Shown piece after piece: positions 36,229-49,500 of a stretch of DNA of 64,000 bases. The stretch's first letter is position 1. Each line of letters opens with the position of its first letter. The position numbers and the translations under genes were made by a program. Source of the stretch: Zygnema cylindricum (taxonomy: Eukaryota > Streptophyta > Zygnematophyceae > Zygnematales > Zygnemataceae); contig JBBHKE010001781.1 of assembly GCA_037447655.1 (NCBI GenBank), positions 1-64,000 of the forward strand. The letters are read 5' to 3'. The notes beneath the pieces are model-generated. The model was not told the DNA's origin. It saw nothing but the letters and a program-made list of their open reading frames with translations, and did not search any database.

Positions 36229-39200
36229 AAATTCCTGTTATTGCTTAGAGTTTGTGTAATTTAGGTAACAATTCCTATTATCGCTAACAGTTTGTGTAAT
36301 ATAGGTAACAATTCCTGCTACAGCTAACTGTTTTTGTAATTAAGGTAAAAATTCTTGTTATCGCTAATTGTTTGTGTAATTTAGGTAACAATTAATGTTA
36401 TCGCTAATAGTTTGTGTAATTTAGGTAACAATATTTGTTATTGCTAACTGTTTATGTAATTTAGGTAACAATTATTGTTATCGTTAACTGTTTGTATAAT
36501 TTAGGTAAAAATTCTTGTTATCGCGAACTCTTTTTGTAATTTAGGTAACAATTCTTGTTATCGCTAATTGTTTGTGTAATTTAGGTAACAATTCTTGTTA
36601 TCCCTAAGAGTTTGTGTAATTTAGGTAACAAATTTTGTTATCGCTAACTCTTTTTGTAATTTAGGTAACAATTCTTGTTATCGCTAATAGTTTGTGTAAT
36701 TTAGGTAACAATTCTTGTTATCGCTAATAGTTTGTGAAATTTAGGTAGCAATACTTGTTATCGCTAATTGTTTGTGTAATTTAGGTAACAATTTCCGTTA
36801 TCACTAATAATTTGTGTAATTTAGGTAACAATTCTTGTTATCGCTAACAATTTGTGTAATTTAGGTAACAATTCTTGTTATCGCTAACAGTTTGTGTAAT
36901 TTAGGTAACAATTCCTGTTATCGCTAACTGTTTCTGTAATTTAGGTAACAATTCTTGTTATCACTAACAGTTTGTGTAATTTAGGTAACAATTCCTATTA
37001 TCGCTAATAGTTTGTGTAATTTAGGTAATAATTCTTGTTATTGTAAGTGTTTGTATAATTTAGGTAACAATTCCTGTTATCGCTAACAGTTTGTGTAATT
37101 TAGGGAACAATTCTTGTTATCGCTAACTGTTTGTGTAATTTAGGTAACAATTCTTGTTATCGCTAACTGTTTGTGTAATTTAGGTTACAGTTCTTGTTAT
37201 TGCTAGCAGTTTGTGTAATTTAGGTAACAATTCTTGTTATCTCTAACTGTTTGTGTAATTTAGGTTACAGTTCTTGTTATCGCTAATAGTTTGTGTAATT
37301 AAGATTACAATTCCTGTTATCGCTACCAGTTTGTGTAATTTAGGTAATAGTTCCTGTTATTGCTAACAATTTGTGTAATTTAGGTAACAATTGTTGTTAT
37401 CTGTAACAATTTGTGTAATTAAGATAACAATTTATGTTATCGCTAACAGTTTGTGTAATTTAGGTAACAATTCTTGTTATCGCTAACTGTTTATGTAATT
37501 TAGGTAATAGTTCTTCTTATCGCTAAAAGTTTGTGTAATTAAGTTAACAATTCTTGTTATCGCTAACTTTTTGTGTAATTTAGGTAACAATTCTTGTTAT
37601 CGCTAAATGTTTGTATAATTTTGGTAACATTTCTTGTTATCGCTAACAGTTTGTGTAATTTAAGTAACAGTTCCTGTTATCGCTAACTAATTGTGTATTT
37701 AAGGTAACAATTCTTGTTATCGCTAATTGTTTGTGTAATTTAGGTAATAATTCCTGTTATCGCTAATAGTTTGGGTAATTTGGTAACAATTCTTTTTATC
37801 CCTAACTTTTTGTGTAATTTACGTAACAGTTCTTGTTATCGCTAACAGTTTGTGTAATTTAGGTAACAATTCCTGTTATTGCTAATAGATTGTGTAATTT
37901 AGGTAACAATTCTTGTTATCGCTAACAGTTTGTGTAATTTAGGTAACAATTCTTGTTATCGCTAACAGTTTGTGTAATTTAGGTAAAAATTCTTGTTATC
38001 GCTAACTGTTTTTGTAATTTAGGTAACAATTCTTGTTAACACTGACTGCTTGTGTAATTTAGGTAACAATCCTGTTATTGCTAACTGTTTGTGTAATTTC
38101 GTGAACAATTCTTGTTATCGCTAAGAGTTTGTGTAATTTATGCAACAATTCCTGTTATCGCAACTTTTTGTGTAATTTAGGTAACAATTATTGTTAAGGC
38201 TAACAATTTGTGTAATTTAGGTAACAATTCTTGTTATCGCTAACTATTTCTGTAATTTAGGTAACAATTTTTGTTATCACTAATAGTTGTGTAATTTAGG
38301 TTACAATTCTTGTTATCGCTAACTGTTGTGTAATTTAGGTAACAATTCTTGTTATCGCTAACAGTTTGTGTAATTTAGGTAACAATTCATATTATAGCTA
38401 ACTGTTTGTGTAATTTAGGTAACAATTCTTGTTATCGCTAATTGTTTGTGTAATTAATGTAACAATTCTTGTTATAACTAATAGTTTGTGTAATGCAGGT
38501 AACAATTCTTGTTATCGCTATTCTTTGTGTAATTTAGATAAGAATTCTTGTTATCCCCAACAGTTTGTGTAATTTAGATTACAATTCATCTAATCGCTAA
38601 AAGTTTGTGTAATTTAGATAACCATTCCTATTATCGCTAACTGTTTGTGTAATTTAGGTAACAATTCTTGTTATCGCTAACTGTTTCTGTAATTTAGGTA
38701 ACAATTCTAGTTACCGCTAAAAGTTTGTGAAATTTAGGTAACAATTCCTGTTATCGCTAATAGTTTGTGTAATTTAGGTAACAATTCTTGTTATCGCTAA
38801 TAGTTTGTGTAATTTAGGTAACAATTCATGTTAGCGCAAACTGTTTGTGTACTATAGGTAACAATTGTTGTTATCGCTAACAGTTTGTGTAATTTAGGTG
38901 ACAATTCCTGTTTTCGCTAACTGTTTGTGTATTTAAGGTAACAATTCTTGTTATCGTTATTTTTTTGTGTAATTTAGGTAACAATTCCTGTTATCGCTAA
39001 TAGTTTGGGTAATTTAGGTAACAAATCCTGTTATCGCTAACTGTTTGTGTAATTTATGTACCAGTTCCTGTTATTGCTAATAGTTTGTGTAATTTAGGTA
39101 ACAATTCTTGTTATCCCTAAAAATTTGTGTAATTTACATTAAAATTCTTGTTATCGCTAACAGTTTGTGTAATTTAGATAACAATTCATGTTATCGATAA

Positions 39201-42200
39201 CTGTTTCTTTAATTTGGGAAACAATTCTTGTTATCCCTAACAATTTCTGTAATTTTAGGTAACAATTCATGTTAGCGCAAACAGTTTGTGTAATTTAGGT
39301 AACAATTCTTGTTATCGCTAACTGTTTGTGTAATTTAGGTAACAATTCTTGTTATCGCTAACTCTTTGTGTAATTAATGTAACAATTCTTCTTATCGCTA
39401 ACAGTTTGTGTAATTTAGGTAACAATTCTTGTTATCTCTAATAATTTGTGTAATTTAGATTACAATTCTGTTATCGCTAACAGTTTGTGTAATTAAATTA
39501 ACAATTCATGTTATTGCTAACTGTTTGTGTAATTTAGGTTATAATTCTTTTTATGGCTAGCTGTTTATATAATTTAGGTAACAATTCCTGTTATCGCTAA
39601 CAATTTGTGTAATTTAGATAACAATTTATGTTATCGCTAACTGTGTGTGTAATTTAGGTAACAATTCTTGTTATCTCTAATAATTTGTGTAATTAAGTTT
39701 ACAATTCCTGTTATCGCTAACTGTTTATGTAATTTAGGTAACAATATCGTTATCGCTAAAAGTTTGTGTAATTTAGGTAACAATTCCCGTTATCGCTAAC
39801 TGTTTCTGTAATTTAGGTAACAATTCTTGTTATCACTAACAGTTTGTGTAATTTAGGTAACAATTCTTATTATCGCTTATAGTTTGTGTAATTTAGGTAA
39901 TAATTCTTGTTATTGTAAGTGTTTGTATAATTTAGGTAACAATTCCTGTTATCGCTAACAGTTTGTGTAATTTAGGGAACAATTCTTGTTATCGCTAACT
40001 GTTTGTGTAATTTAGGTAACAATTCTTGTTATCGCTAACTGTTTGTGTAATTTAGGTTACAGTTATTGTTATTGGTAACAGTTTGTATAATTTAGGCAAT
40101 AATAGTTGTGTAATTTAGGTTAGAATTTTTGTTATCGCTAACTACTTGTGTAATTTAGGTGACAATTATTGTTATCGCTAACAGTTTGTGTAATATATGT
40201 AACATTTCATGTTATAGCTAACTGTTTGTGTAATTTAGGTTACAATTCTTATTCTCGCTAATTGTTTGTGTAATTTATGTAACAATTCCTGTTATCGATA
40301 ATAGTTTATGTTATTTAGGTAACAATTCTTGTTATCGCTAATTGTTTGTGTAATTTAGGTAACAATTCTTGTTAACCCTAACAGTTTGTGTAATTTAGAT
40401 TACAATTCTTCTAATCGCTCACATTTTGTGTAATTTAGATAACAATTCCTGTTATCGCTAATAGTTTTTGTAATTTAGGTGACAATTCTTATTATTGCTA
40501 ACAGTTTGTGTAATTTAGGTAACAATTCTTGTTATCCCTAAAAATTTGTGTAATTTAGATAAGAATTCTGTTATCGCTAACAGTTTGTGTAATTTAGATA
40601 ACAATTTATGTTATCACTAACTCTTTCTTTAATTTGGGTAACAATTCTTGTTATCCCTAACAATTTGTGTAATTTTAGTTAACAATTCCTGTTATCGCTA
40701 ATAGTTTATGTAATTTTGGTAACAATTATTGTTATCCCTAACAATTTGTGTAATTTAGGTGAAATTTCTTGTTATCGCTAACTGTTTGTGTAATTTAGGT
40801 AACAATTATTGTTATCGCTAACTGTTTGTGTAATTTAGGTAAAAATTCTTGTTATTGCTCACAGTTTGTGTAATTTAGGTAACAATTCATGTTATCGCTA
40901 ATAGTTGTGTAATTTAGGTTACAATTCTTGTTATCGCTAACTGTTTGTGTAATTTAGGTAACGATTATTGTTATCGCTAACAGTTTGTGTAATTTAGGTA
41001 ACATTTCATGTTATAGCTAACTGTTTGTGTAATTTAGGTTACAATTCCTGTTATCGATAATAGTTTGTGATATTGAGGTTACAATTCTTCTAATCCTTAA
41101 CATTTTGTGTAATTTAGATAACAATTCTTGTTATGCTAATTGTTTGTGTAATTTAGGTAACAATTCATGTTATCGCTAACTGTTTTCTGTAATATAGGTA
41201 ACAATTATTGTTAAAGCTAACAGTTTGTGTAATTTAGGTGACAATTCCTGTTATTGCTAACTGTTTTTGTATTTGAGGTAACAATTCTTGTTATCGCTAA
41301 TTGTTTGTGTAATTTAGGTAACAATTCCTGATATCGCTAATAGTTTGGGTAATTTATGTAACAATTCTTGTTATTGCTAACTTTTTGTGTAATTTAGGTA
41401 ATGGTTTTTGTTATCGCTAACAGTTTGTGTAATTTAGGTAACAATTCCTGTTATCGCTAATAGTTTGTGTAATTTTGGTAACAATTATTGTTATCCCTAA
41501 CAATTTGTGTAGTTTAGGTAATAATTCGTGTTATCGCTAACTGTTTCTTTAATTTAGGTAACAATTCTTGTTAACACTGACTATTTGTGTAATTTAGGTA
41601 ACATTTCTTGTTATCGCTAACAGTTTATGTAATTTAGGTAACAATTCTTGTAATCGCTAACTGTTTGTGTAATTTAGGTAACAATTCTTGTTATCGCTAA
41701 CTATTTGTGTAATTTAGGTAACAGTTCCTGTTATTGCTAACAGTTTGTGTAATTTAGGTAACAATTCCTGTTATCGCTAATAATTTGTGTAATTTAGGTT
41801 ACAATTCTTGTTATCGCTAACTGTTTGTGTAATTTAGATAACAATTATTGTTATCGCTAACAGTTTGTGTAATTTAGGTAACATTTTATGTTATAGCTAA
41901 CTCTTTGTGTAATTTAGGTTACAATTCTTGTTCTCGCTAATTGTTTGTGTAATTTATGTAACAATTCCTGTTATCGATAATAGTTTGTGTTATTTAGGTA
42001 ACAATTCTTGTTATCGCTAACTGTTTGTGTAATTTAGGTAACAATTCTTGTTATCGCTAACAGTTTGTGAAATTTAGGTAACAATTTCTGTTATCGCTAA
42101 TAGTTTGTGAAATTTAGGTAACAATACTTGTTATCGCTAATAGTTTGTGTAATTTAGGTAGCAATTCATGTAAGCGCAAACAGTTTGTGTAATTTAGGTA

Positions 42201-43440
42201 ACAATTCTTGTTATCGCTAACTGTTTCTGTAATTTAGGTAAGAATTCCTGTTATTGCCAAAAGTTTGTGTAATTTAGGTAACAATTCCGTTTATTGCTAT
42301 ATGTTTCTGTAATTTAGGTAACAATTCTTGTTATCGCTAACAGTTTGTGTAATTTAGGTAACAATTCTTGTTATCGCAAATATTTTGTGTAATTTAGGTA
42401 ACAATTCTTGTTATCGCTAACTGTTTGTGTAATTTAGTTAGAAATTCTTGTTATCTCTGACAATTTCTGAAATTTAGATTACAATTCCTGTTATCCCTAA
42501 GAGTTTGTATAATTTAGATAACAATTCTTGTTATCGCTAACTGTTTCTATAATTTTAGTAACAATTCTTGATATCGCTAACACTTTGTGTAATTTAGGTA
42601 ACAATTCGTGTTATCGCAAATATTTTGTGTAATTTAGGTAATAGTTCTTGTTATCGCTAACAGTTTGTGTAATTTATGTAACAATATCTGTTATTGCTAA
42701 CTGTTTGTGTAATTTAGGTAACAATTCCTGTTATCGCTAATAGTTTGTGTTATTTAGGTTACAATTCTTGTTATCGCTAATAGTTTGTATAATTTAGGTA
42801 ACAACTATTGTTATCGCTAATTGTTTGTGTAATTAAGGTAACAATTCCAGTTATTGCTAGTAGTTTGTGTAATTTAGGTGACAATTCTTGTTATCGCTAA
42901 ATTTTTGTGTAATTTAGGTAACAATTCTTGTTATCCCTAATTGTTTGTGTAATTTAGTTAGCAATTCTTGTTATCTCTAACAATTTCTGTAATTTAGATT
43001 ACATTTCCTGTTATCCCTAACAGTTTGTGTAATTTAGATAACAATTCTTGTTATCGCTAACTATTTCTATAATTTAGGTAACAATTCTTGTTATCGCTAA
43101 CAGTTTGTGTTATTTAGGTAACAATTCCTGTTATCGCAAATATTTTGTGTAATTTAGTTAACAATTCTTGTTATCATTAACTGTTTGTGTAATTTAGGTA
43201 AAAATTCTTGTTATCGCTAACAGTTTGTGTAAATTAGGTAACAATTCATGTTATGGCAAACTGTTTGTGTAATTTAGGAAACATTTCTTGTTATCGCTAA
43301 CAGTTTGTGTAATTTAAGTAACAATTATTGTTATCGCTAATAGTTTGTGTCATTTAGGTAACAATTCTTGTTATCAATAACTGTTTGTGTAGTTTAGGTA
43401 ACAATTCTTGTTATCGCTAATTGTTTGTGTAATTTAGGTA
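36229..43440. repeat. 40-bp satellite array, part 4
   Basis: Regular monomers. The block 39,425-40,450, including a shortened monomer (GGCAATAATAGTTGTGTAAT), recurs at about 43,825-44,840 with an offset near 4.4 kb. The marker TTGTTATTGTAAGTGTTTGT recurs at about 37,040, 39,910 and 44,305. Confidence 0.95.
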
Positions 43441-43588
43441 TCAATTGTAGAAACTAATGATTTTATTAGTATTTTCTAGGTCTGAAAAGAAATATAGAAG
43501 TCGAGGCAGTCTATCTCTAACTTCTCTCTCCAACTCTCAAACTTGTCGCAGTCACTGAGAAATTGGAGAGGAAGCTAGAGCCATGGCT
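43441..43588. other. 148-bp unique island within the satellite
   Basis: Non-satellite sequence from about GTAGAAACTAATG to CCATGGCTTCG. It contains ACTAATG, then TATTTTCTAG followed by GTCTGAAAAG, which looks like a branch point and 3' splice site, then a CT-rich stretch and AGAGCCATGG. I see no target duplication and no match to the LTRs here. Possibly a captured gene fragment or small transposon remnant. Confidence 0.5.
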
Positions 43589-46500
43589 TCGCGCAAACTG
43601 TTTGTGTAATTTAGGTAACAATTCTTGTTATCCTTAACGGTTTGTGTAATTTAGGTGAGAATTCATGTTATCGCTAAAAGTTTGTGTAATTTAGGTAACA
43701 ATTCATGTTATCGCTAATAATTTGTGTAATTTAGGTAATAATTCTTGTTATCGCTAACTGTTTGTGTAATTTAGGTAACAATTGTTCTTATCGCTAATAG
43801 TTTGTGTAATTTAGGTAAAAATTCTTGTTATCTCTAATAATTTGTGTAATTAAGATTACAATTCTGTTATCGCTAACAGTTTGTGTAATTTAGATAACAA
43901 TTCATATTATTGCTAACTGTTTGTGTAATTTAGGTTATAATTCTTTTTATGGCTAGCTGTTTATATAATTTAGGTAACAATTCCTGTTATCGCTAACAGT
44001 TTGTGTAATTTAGATAACAATTTATGTTATCGCTAACTGTTTGTGTAATTTAGGTAACAGTTCTTGTTATTGCTAACAGTTTGTGTAATTTAGGTAACAA
44101 TTCTTATTATCTCTAATAATTTGTGTAATTAAGTTAACAATTCCTCTTATTGCTAATTGTTTATGTAATTTAGGTAACAATATCGTTATCGCTAAAAGTT
44201 TGTGTAATTTAGGTAAGAATTCCCGTTATCACTAACTGTTTTTGTAATTTAGGTAACAATTCTTGTTATCACTAACAGTTTGTGTAATTTAGGTAATAAT
44301 TCTTGTTATTGTAAGTGTTTGTATAATTTAGGTAACAATTCCTGTTATCGCTAACAGTTTGTGTAATTTAGGGAACAATTCTTGTTATCGCTAACTGTTT
44401 GTGTAATTTAGGTAACAATTCTTGTTATCGCTAACTGTTTGTGTAATTTAGGTTACAGTTATTGTTATTGGTAACAGTTTGTATAATTTAGGCAATAATA
44501 TTGTGTAATTTAGGTTAGAATTTTTGTTATCGCTAACTACTTGTGTAATTTAGGTGACAATTATTGTTATCGCTAACAGTTTGTGTAATATATGTAACAT
44601 TTCATGTTATAGCTAACTGTTTGTGTAATTTAGGTTACAATTCTTATTCTCGCTAATTGTTTGTGTAATTTATGTAACAATTCCTGTTATCGATAATAGT
44701 TTATGTTATTTAGGTAACAATTCTTGTTATCGCTAATTGTTTGTGTAATTTAGGTAACAATTCTTGTTAACCCTAACAGTTTGTGTAATTTAGATTACAA
44801 TTCTTCTAATCGCTCACATTTTGTGTAATTTAGATAACAATTATTTTGTGTAATTTAGTTAACAATTCTTGTTATCGCTAACTGTTTGTGTAATTTAGGT
44901 AACAATTCATGTTATCACTGAGTTTGTGTAATTTAGGTAACAATTTTTGGTATCGCTAATTGTTTCTGTAATTTAGGTAACAATTCTTGTTATCGCTACT
45001 AGTTTGTGTAATTTAGGTAACAATTCTTGTTATCGCTAATAATTTGTGTAATTTAGGTAACAATTTATGTTCGCGCAAACTGTTTGTGTAATTTAGGTAA
45101 CAATTCTTGTTATCCTTAACGGTTTGTGTAATTTAGGTGAGAATTCATGTTATCGCTAAAAGTTTGTGTAATTTAGGTAACAATTCATGTTATCGCTAAT
45201 AATTTGTGTAATTTAGGTAATAATTCTTGGTATCGCTAACTGTTTGTGTAATTTAGGTAACAATTCTTCTTATCGCTAACAGTTTGTGTTTTTTAGGAAA
45301 TAATTATTGTTATCGCTAACTGTTTGTGTAATTTACGTAACAATTCTTGTTATCGCTAACAGTTTGTGTAAAGTGGGTAACAATTCCTGTTATCGCTAAC
45401 AGTTTGTGTAATTTAGGTAACAATTCCTGTTATCGCTAACAGTTTCTGTAATTTAGGTATTAATTCTTTTTAACGCTAACAGTTTGTGTAATTTAGGTAA
45501 CTATTCCTGTTATCGCTAATAGTTGTGTAATTTAGGTTACAATTCTTGTTATTGCTAACTGTTTGTGTAATTTTGGTAATAATTCTTGTTATCGTTAAGT
45601 GTTTGTGTAATTTAGGTAACTATTCCTGTTATCGCTAATAGTTGTGTAATTTAGGTTACAATTCTTGTTATCGCTAACTGTTTGTGTAATTTAGGTAATA
45701 ATTCTTGTTATCGCTAACAGTTTGTGTAATTTAGGTAACAATTCATGTTATAATTAACTGTTTGTGTTTTTAAGGTTACAATTCTAGTTAACGCTAATTG
45801 TTTGTGTAATTTATGAGACAATTCCTGTTATTGCTAATAGTTTGTGTAATTTAGGTAACAATTCTTGTTATCGCTAATTGTTCGTGTAATTTAGGTAACT
45901 AATCTTGTTATCCCTAACAGTTTGTGTAATTTTGATTACAATTCTTCTAATCGCTAACAGTTTGTGTAATTTATATAACTATTCCTGTTATCGCTAACTA
46001 TTTGTGTAATTTAGGTAACAATTCCTGTTATCGCTAACTGTTTCTGTAATTTAGATAACAATTCTTGTTATCGCTAATAGTTTGTGTAATTTAGGTAACA
46101 ATTATTGTTATCGCTAATATTTTGTGTAATTTAGGTAACAATTCCTGTTAGCGCAAACTGTTTGTGTAATATAGGTAACAATTCTTGTTATCGCTAACAA
46201 TTTTGTGTAATTTAGGTGACAATTCCTGTTATCGCTAACTGTTTCTGTATTTTAGGTAACAATTCTTGTTATCGCTAGTTGTTTGTGTAATTTAGGTAAC
46301 AATTCTTGTTATCGCTAATATTTTGTGTAATTTAGGTACTAATTGATGTTAGCGCAAACTGTTTCTGTAATTTAGGTAACAATTTCTGTTATCGCTAATA
46401 GTTTGGGTTATTTATATAACAATTCTTGTTATCGCTAACTGTTTGTGTAATTTAGGTAATGGTTTTTGTTATCGCTAACAGTTTGTGTAATTTAGGTAAC

Positions 46501-49500
46501 AATTCTTGTTATCGCTAACTTTTTGTGTAATTTAGGTAACAATTATGTTATTGCTAACTTATAATATAATTTAGGTAACAGTTCCTGTTATTGCTAACAG
46601 TTTGTGTAATTTAGATAACAATTCATGTTATCGCTAACTGTTTCTTTAATTTGGGTAACAATTCTTGTTATCCCTAACAATTTGTGTAATTTTAGTTAAC
46701 AATTCCTGTTATCGCTAATAGTTTGTGTAATTTTGTTAACAATTATTGTTATCACTAACAATTTGTGTAATTTAGATAACAATTCTTGTTATCGCTAACT
46801 ATTTGTGTAATTTAGATAACAATTCCTGTTATAGCTAACTGTTTGTGTAATTTAGGTAACAATTCCTGTTATCGCTAATAGTTTGTGTAATTTTGGTAAC
46901 AATTCTTGTTATCCCTAATAATTTGTGTAATTTAGGTGTAATTTCTTGTTATCGCTAACTGTTTGTGTAATTTAGGTAACAATTATTGTTGTCGCTAACT
47001 GTTTGTGAAATTTAGGTAACAATTCCTGTTATTGCTAATAGTTTGTGTAATTTAGGTAAAAATTCTTGTTATCGTTAATAGTTTGTTTAATTTAGGTAAC
47101 AATTCATGTTATCGCTAAAAGTTTGTGTAATTTAGATAATAATTCTTGTTATCGCTATATGTTTCTGTAATTTAGGTAACAATTCTTGTTATCACTAACA
47201 GTTTGTGTAATTTAGGTAACAATTCCTGTTATTGCTAATAGTTTGTGTAATTTAGGTAACAATTATTGTTATCGCTAACTGTTTGTGTAATTTAGATAAC
47301 AATTCTTGTTATCGCTAACACTGTGTGTAATTTAGGTAACAATTCTTGTTATTGCTAACTGTTTGTGTAATTTAGGTAACAATTCTTGTTATCGCTAACA
47401 ATTTGTGTAATTTAGGTAACAATTACTGTTATCGCTAACTGTTTGTGTAATTTAGGTAACAATTCTTGTTATCGCTAATTGTTTGTGTTATTTAGGTAAC
47501 AATTCTTGTAATCGCTTATAGTTTGTGTAATTTAGGTAACAATTCTTGTTATCGCTAATTGTTTGTGTAATTTAGGTAACAATTTTTGTTATCCCTAACA
47601 ATTTGTGTAATTGAGATTATAATTCCTGTTATCACTAATAGTTTGTGTAATTTAGGTAACAATTCATGTTAGAGCAAACTGTTTGTGTAATTTAGGTAAC
47701 AATTCTTCTTATCGCTAACTACTTGTGTTTTTTAGGTAACAATTATTGTTATCGCTAACTGTTTCTCTAATTTAGGAAACAATTCTTGTTATTGCTAACT
47801 AGTTGTGTAATTTAGGTAACAATTCTTGTTATCGCTAAATGTTTGTGTAATTTAGGTAACAATTCTTGTTATCGCTAACTGTTTGTGTAATTTAGGTAAC
47901 ACTTTTTGCTAATGCTAACAATTTGTGTAATTTAGGTAACAATTTTTGTTATCCCTAACAATTTGTGTAATTAAGATTACAATTCTTGTTATCGCTAACA
48001 GTTTGTGTAATTTAGATAACAATTCATGTTAGCGCTAACTGTTTCTCTTATTTAGGTAACAATTCTTGTTAACGCTAACAGTGTTTGTAATTTAGTTGAC
48101 AATTTTTGTTATCCCTAACAATTTTTGTAATTAAAATTACAATTTTTGTTATCGCTAACAGTTTGTGTAATTTAGGTAACAATTCCTGTTATCGCTAATA
48201 GTTTGTGTAATTTAGGTAACTATTCTTGTTATCGCTAACTGTTTGGGTAATTTAGGTAACAATTCTTGTATCGCTAACAATTTGTGTAATTTAGGTAACA
48301 ATTCTTTTTATCGCTAAAAATTTGTGTACATAGGTAACAATTCTTGTTATCGCTAACAGTTTGTGTAATTTAGTAACAATTCCTGTTATCGCTAACAGTT
48401 TGGGTAATTTAGGTAACATTTCCTGTTATCGCTAACTGTTTTTGTAATTTAGGTAACAATTGTTGTTAACGCTAACAGTTTGTGTAATTTAGGTAACAAT
48501 TCCTATTATCGCTAATAGTTGTGTAATTTAGGTTACAATTCTTGTTATCGCTAACTGTTTGTGTAATTTAGAAAACATTATTGTTATTCCTAACAGTTTG
48601 TGTAATTTAGGTAACAATTCATGTTTTAGCTAACTGTTTGTGTAATTTAAGTTACAATTCTTGTTCTCGCTAATTATTTGTGTAATTTATGTAACAATTC
48701 CTGTTATCGGTAATAGTTTGTGTAATTTAGGTAACAATTCTTGTTTTCGCTAATTGTTTGTGTAATTTAGGTAACAATTCTTGTTATCCATAACAGTTTG
48801 TGTAATTTAGATTTTAATTCTTCTAATCACTAACAATTTGAGTAATTTAGATAACAATTCCTGTTATCGCTAACAGTTTGTGTAATTTAGGTTACAATTC
48901 TTGTTATCGCTAACAGTTTGTGCAATTTAGGTAAAAACTTTTGTTATCGCTAATTGTTTGTGTAATTAAGGTAACAATTCTCGTTATCGCTAATAGTTTG
49001 TGTAATTTAGGTAACAATTCTTGTTATCGCTATTAGTTTGTGTAATTTAGGTAAGAATTCATGTTCGCGCAAACTGTTTATGTGATTTTGGTAACAATTC
49101 TTGTTATCGCTAACTGTTTGTGTAATTTAATTAAGATTTCATGTTATCGCTAAAAGTTTGTGTAAAGTAGGTAACAATTCCTGTTATCGCTAATAGTTTG
49201 TGTAATTTAGGCAACAATTCTTGTTATCGCTACCAGTTTGTGTAATTTACCTAACAATGTGTAATTTACCTAACAATTGCTGTTATCACTAACACTTTAT
49301 GTAATTTAGGTAACAATTCCTGTTCTCGCTAACTGTTTTTGTAATTTAGGTAACAATTCTTGTTAACTCATAAAAGTTTGTGTAATTTAGGTAACAATTC
49401 CTGTTATCGCTAATAGTTGTGTAATTTAGGTAACAATTATTGTTATCGCTAATTGTTTGGGTAATTTTCTTGTTATTGCTAATAGTTTGGGTAATTTAGG

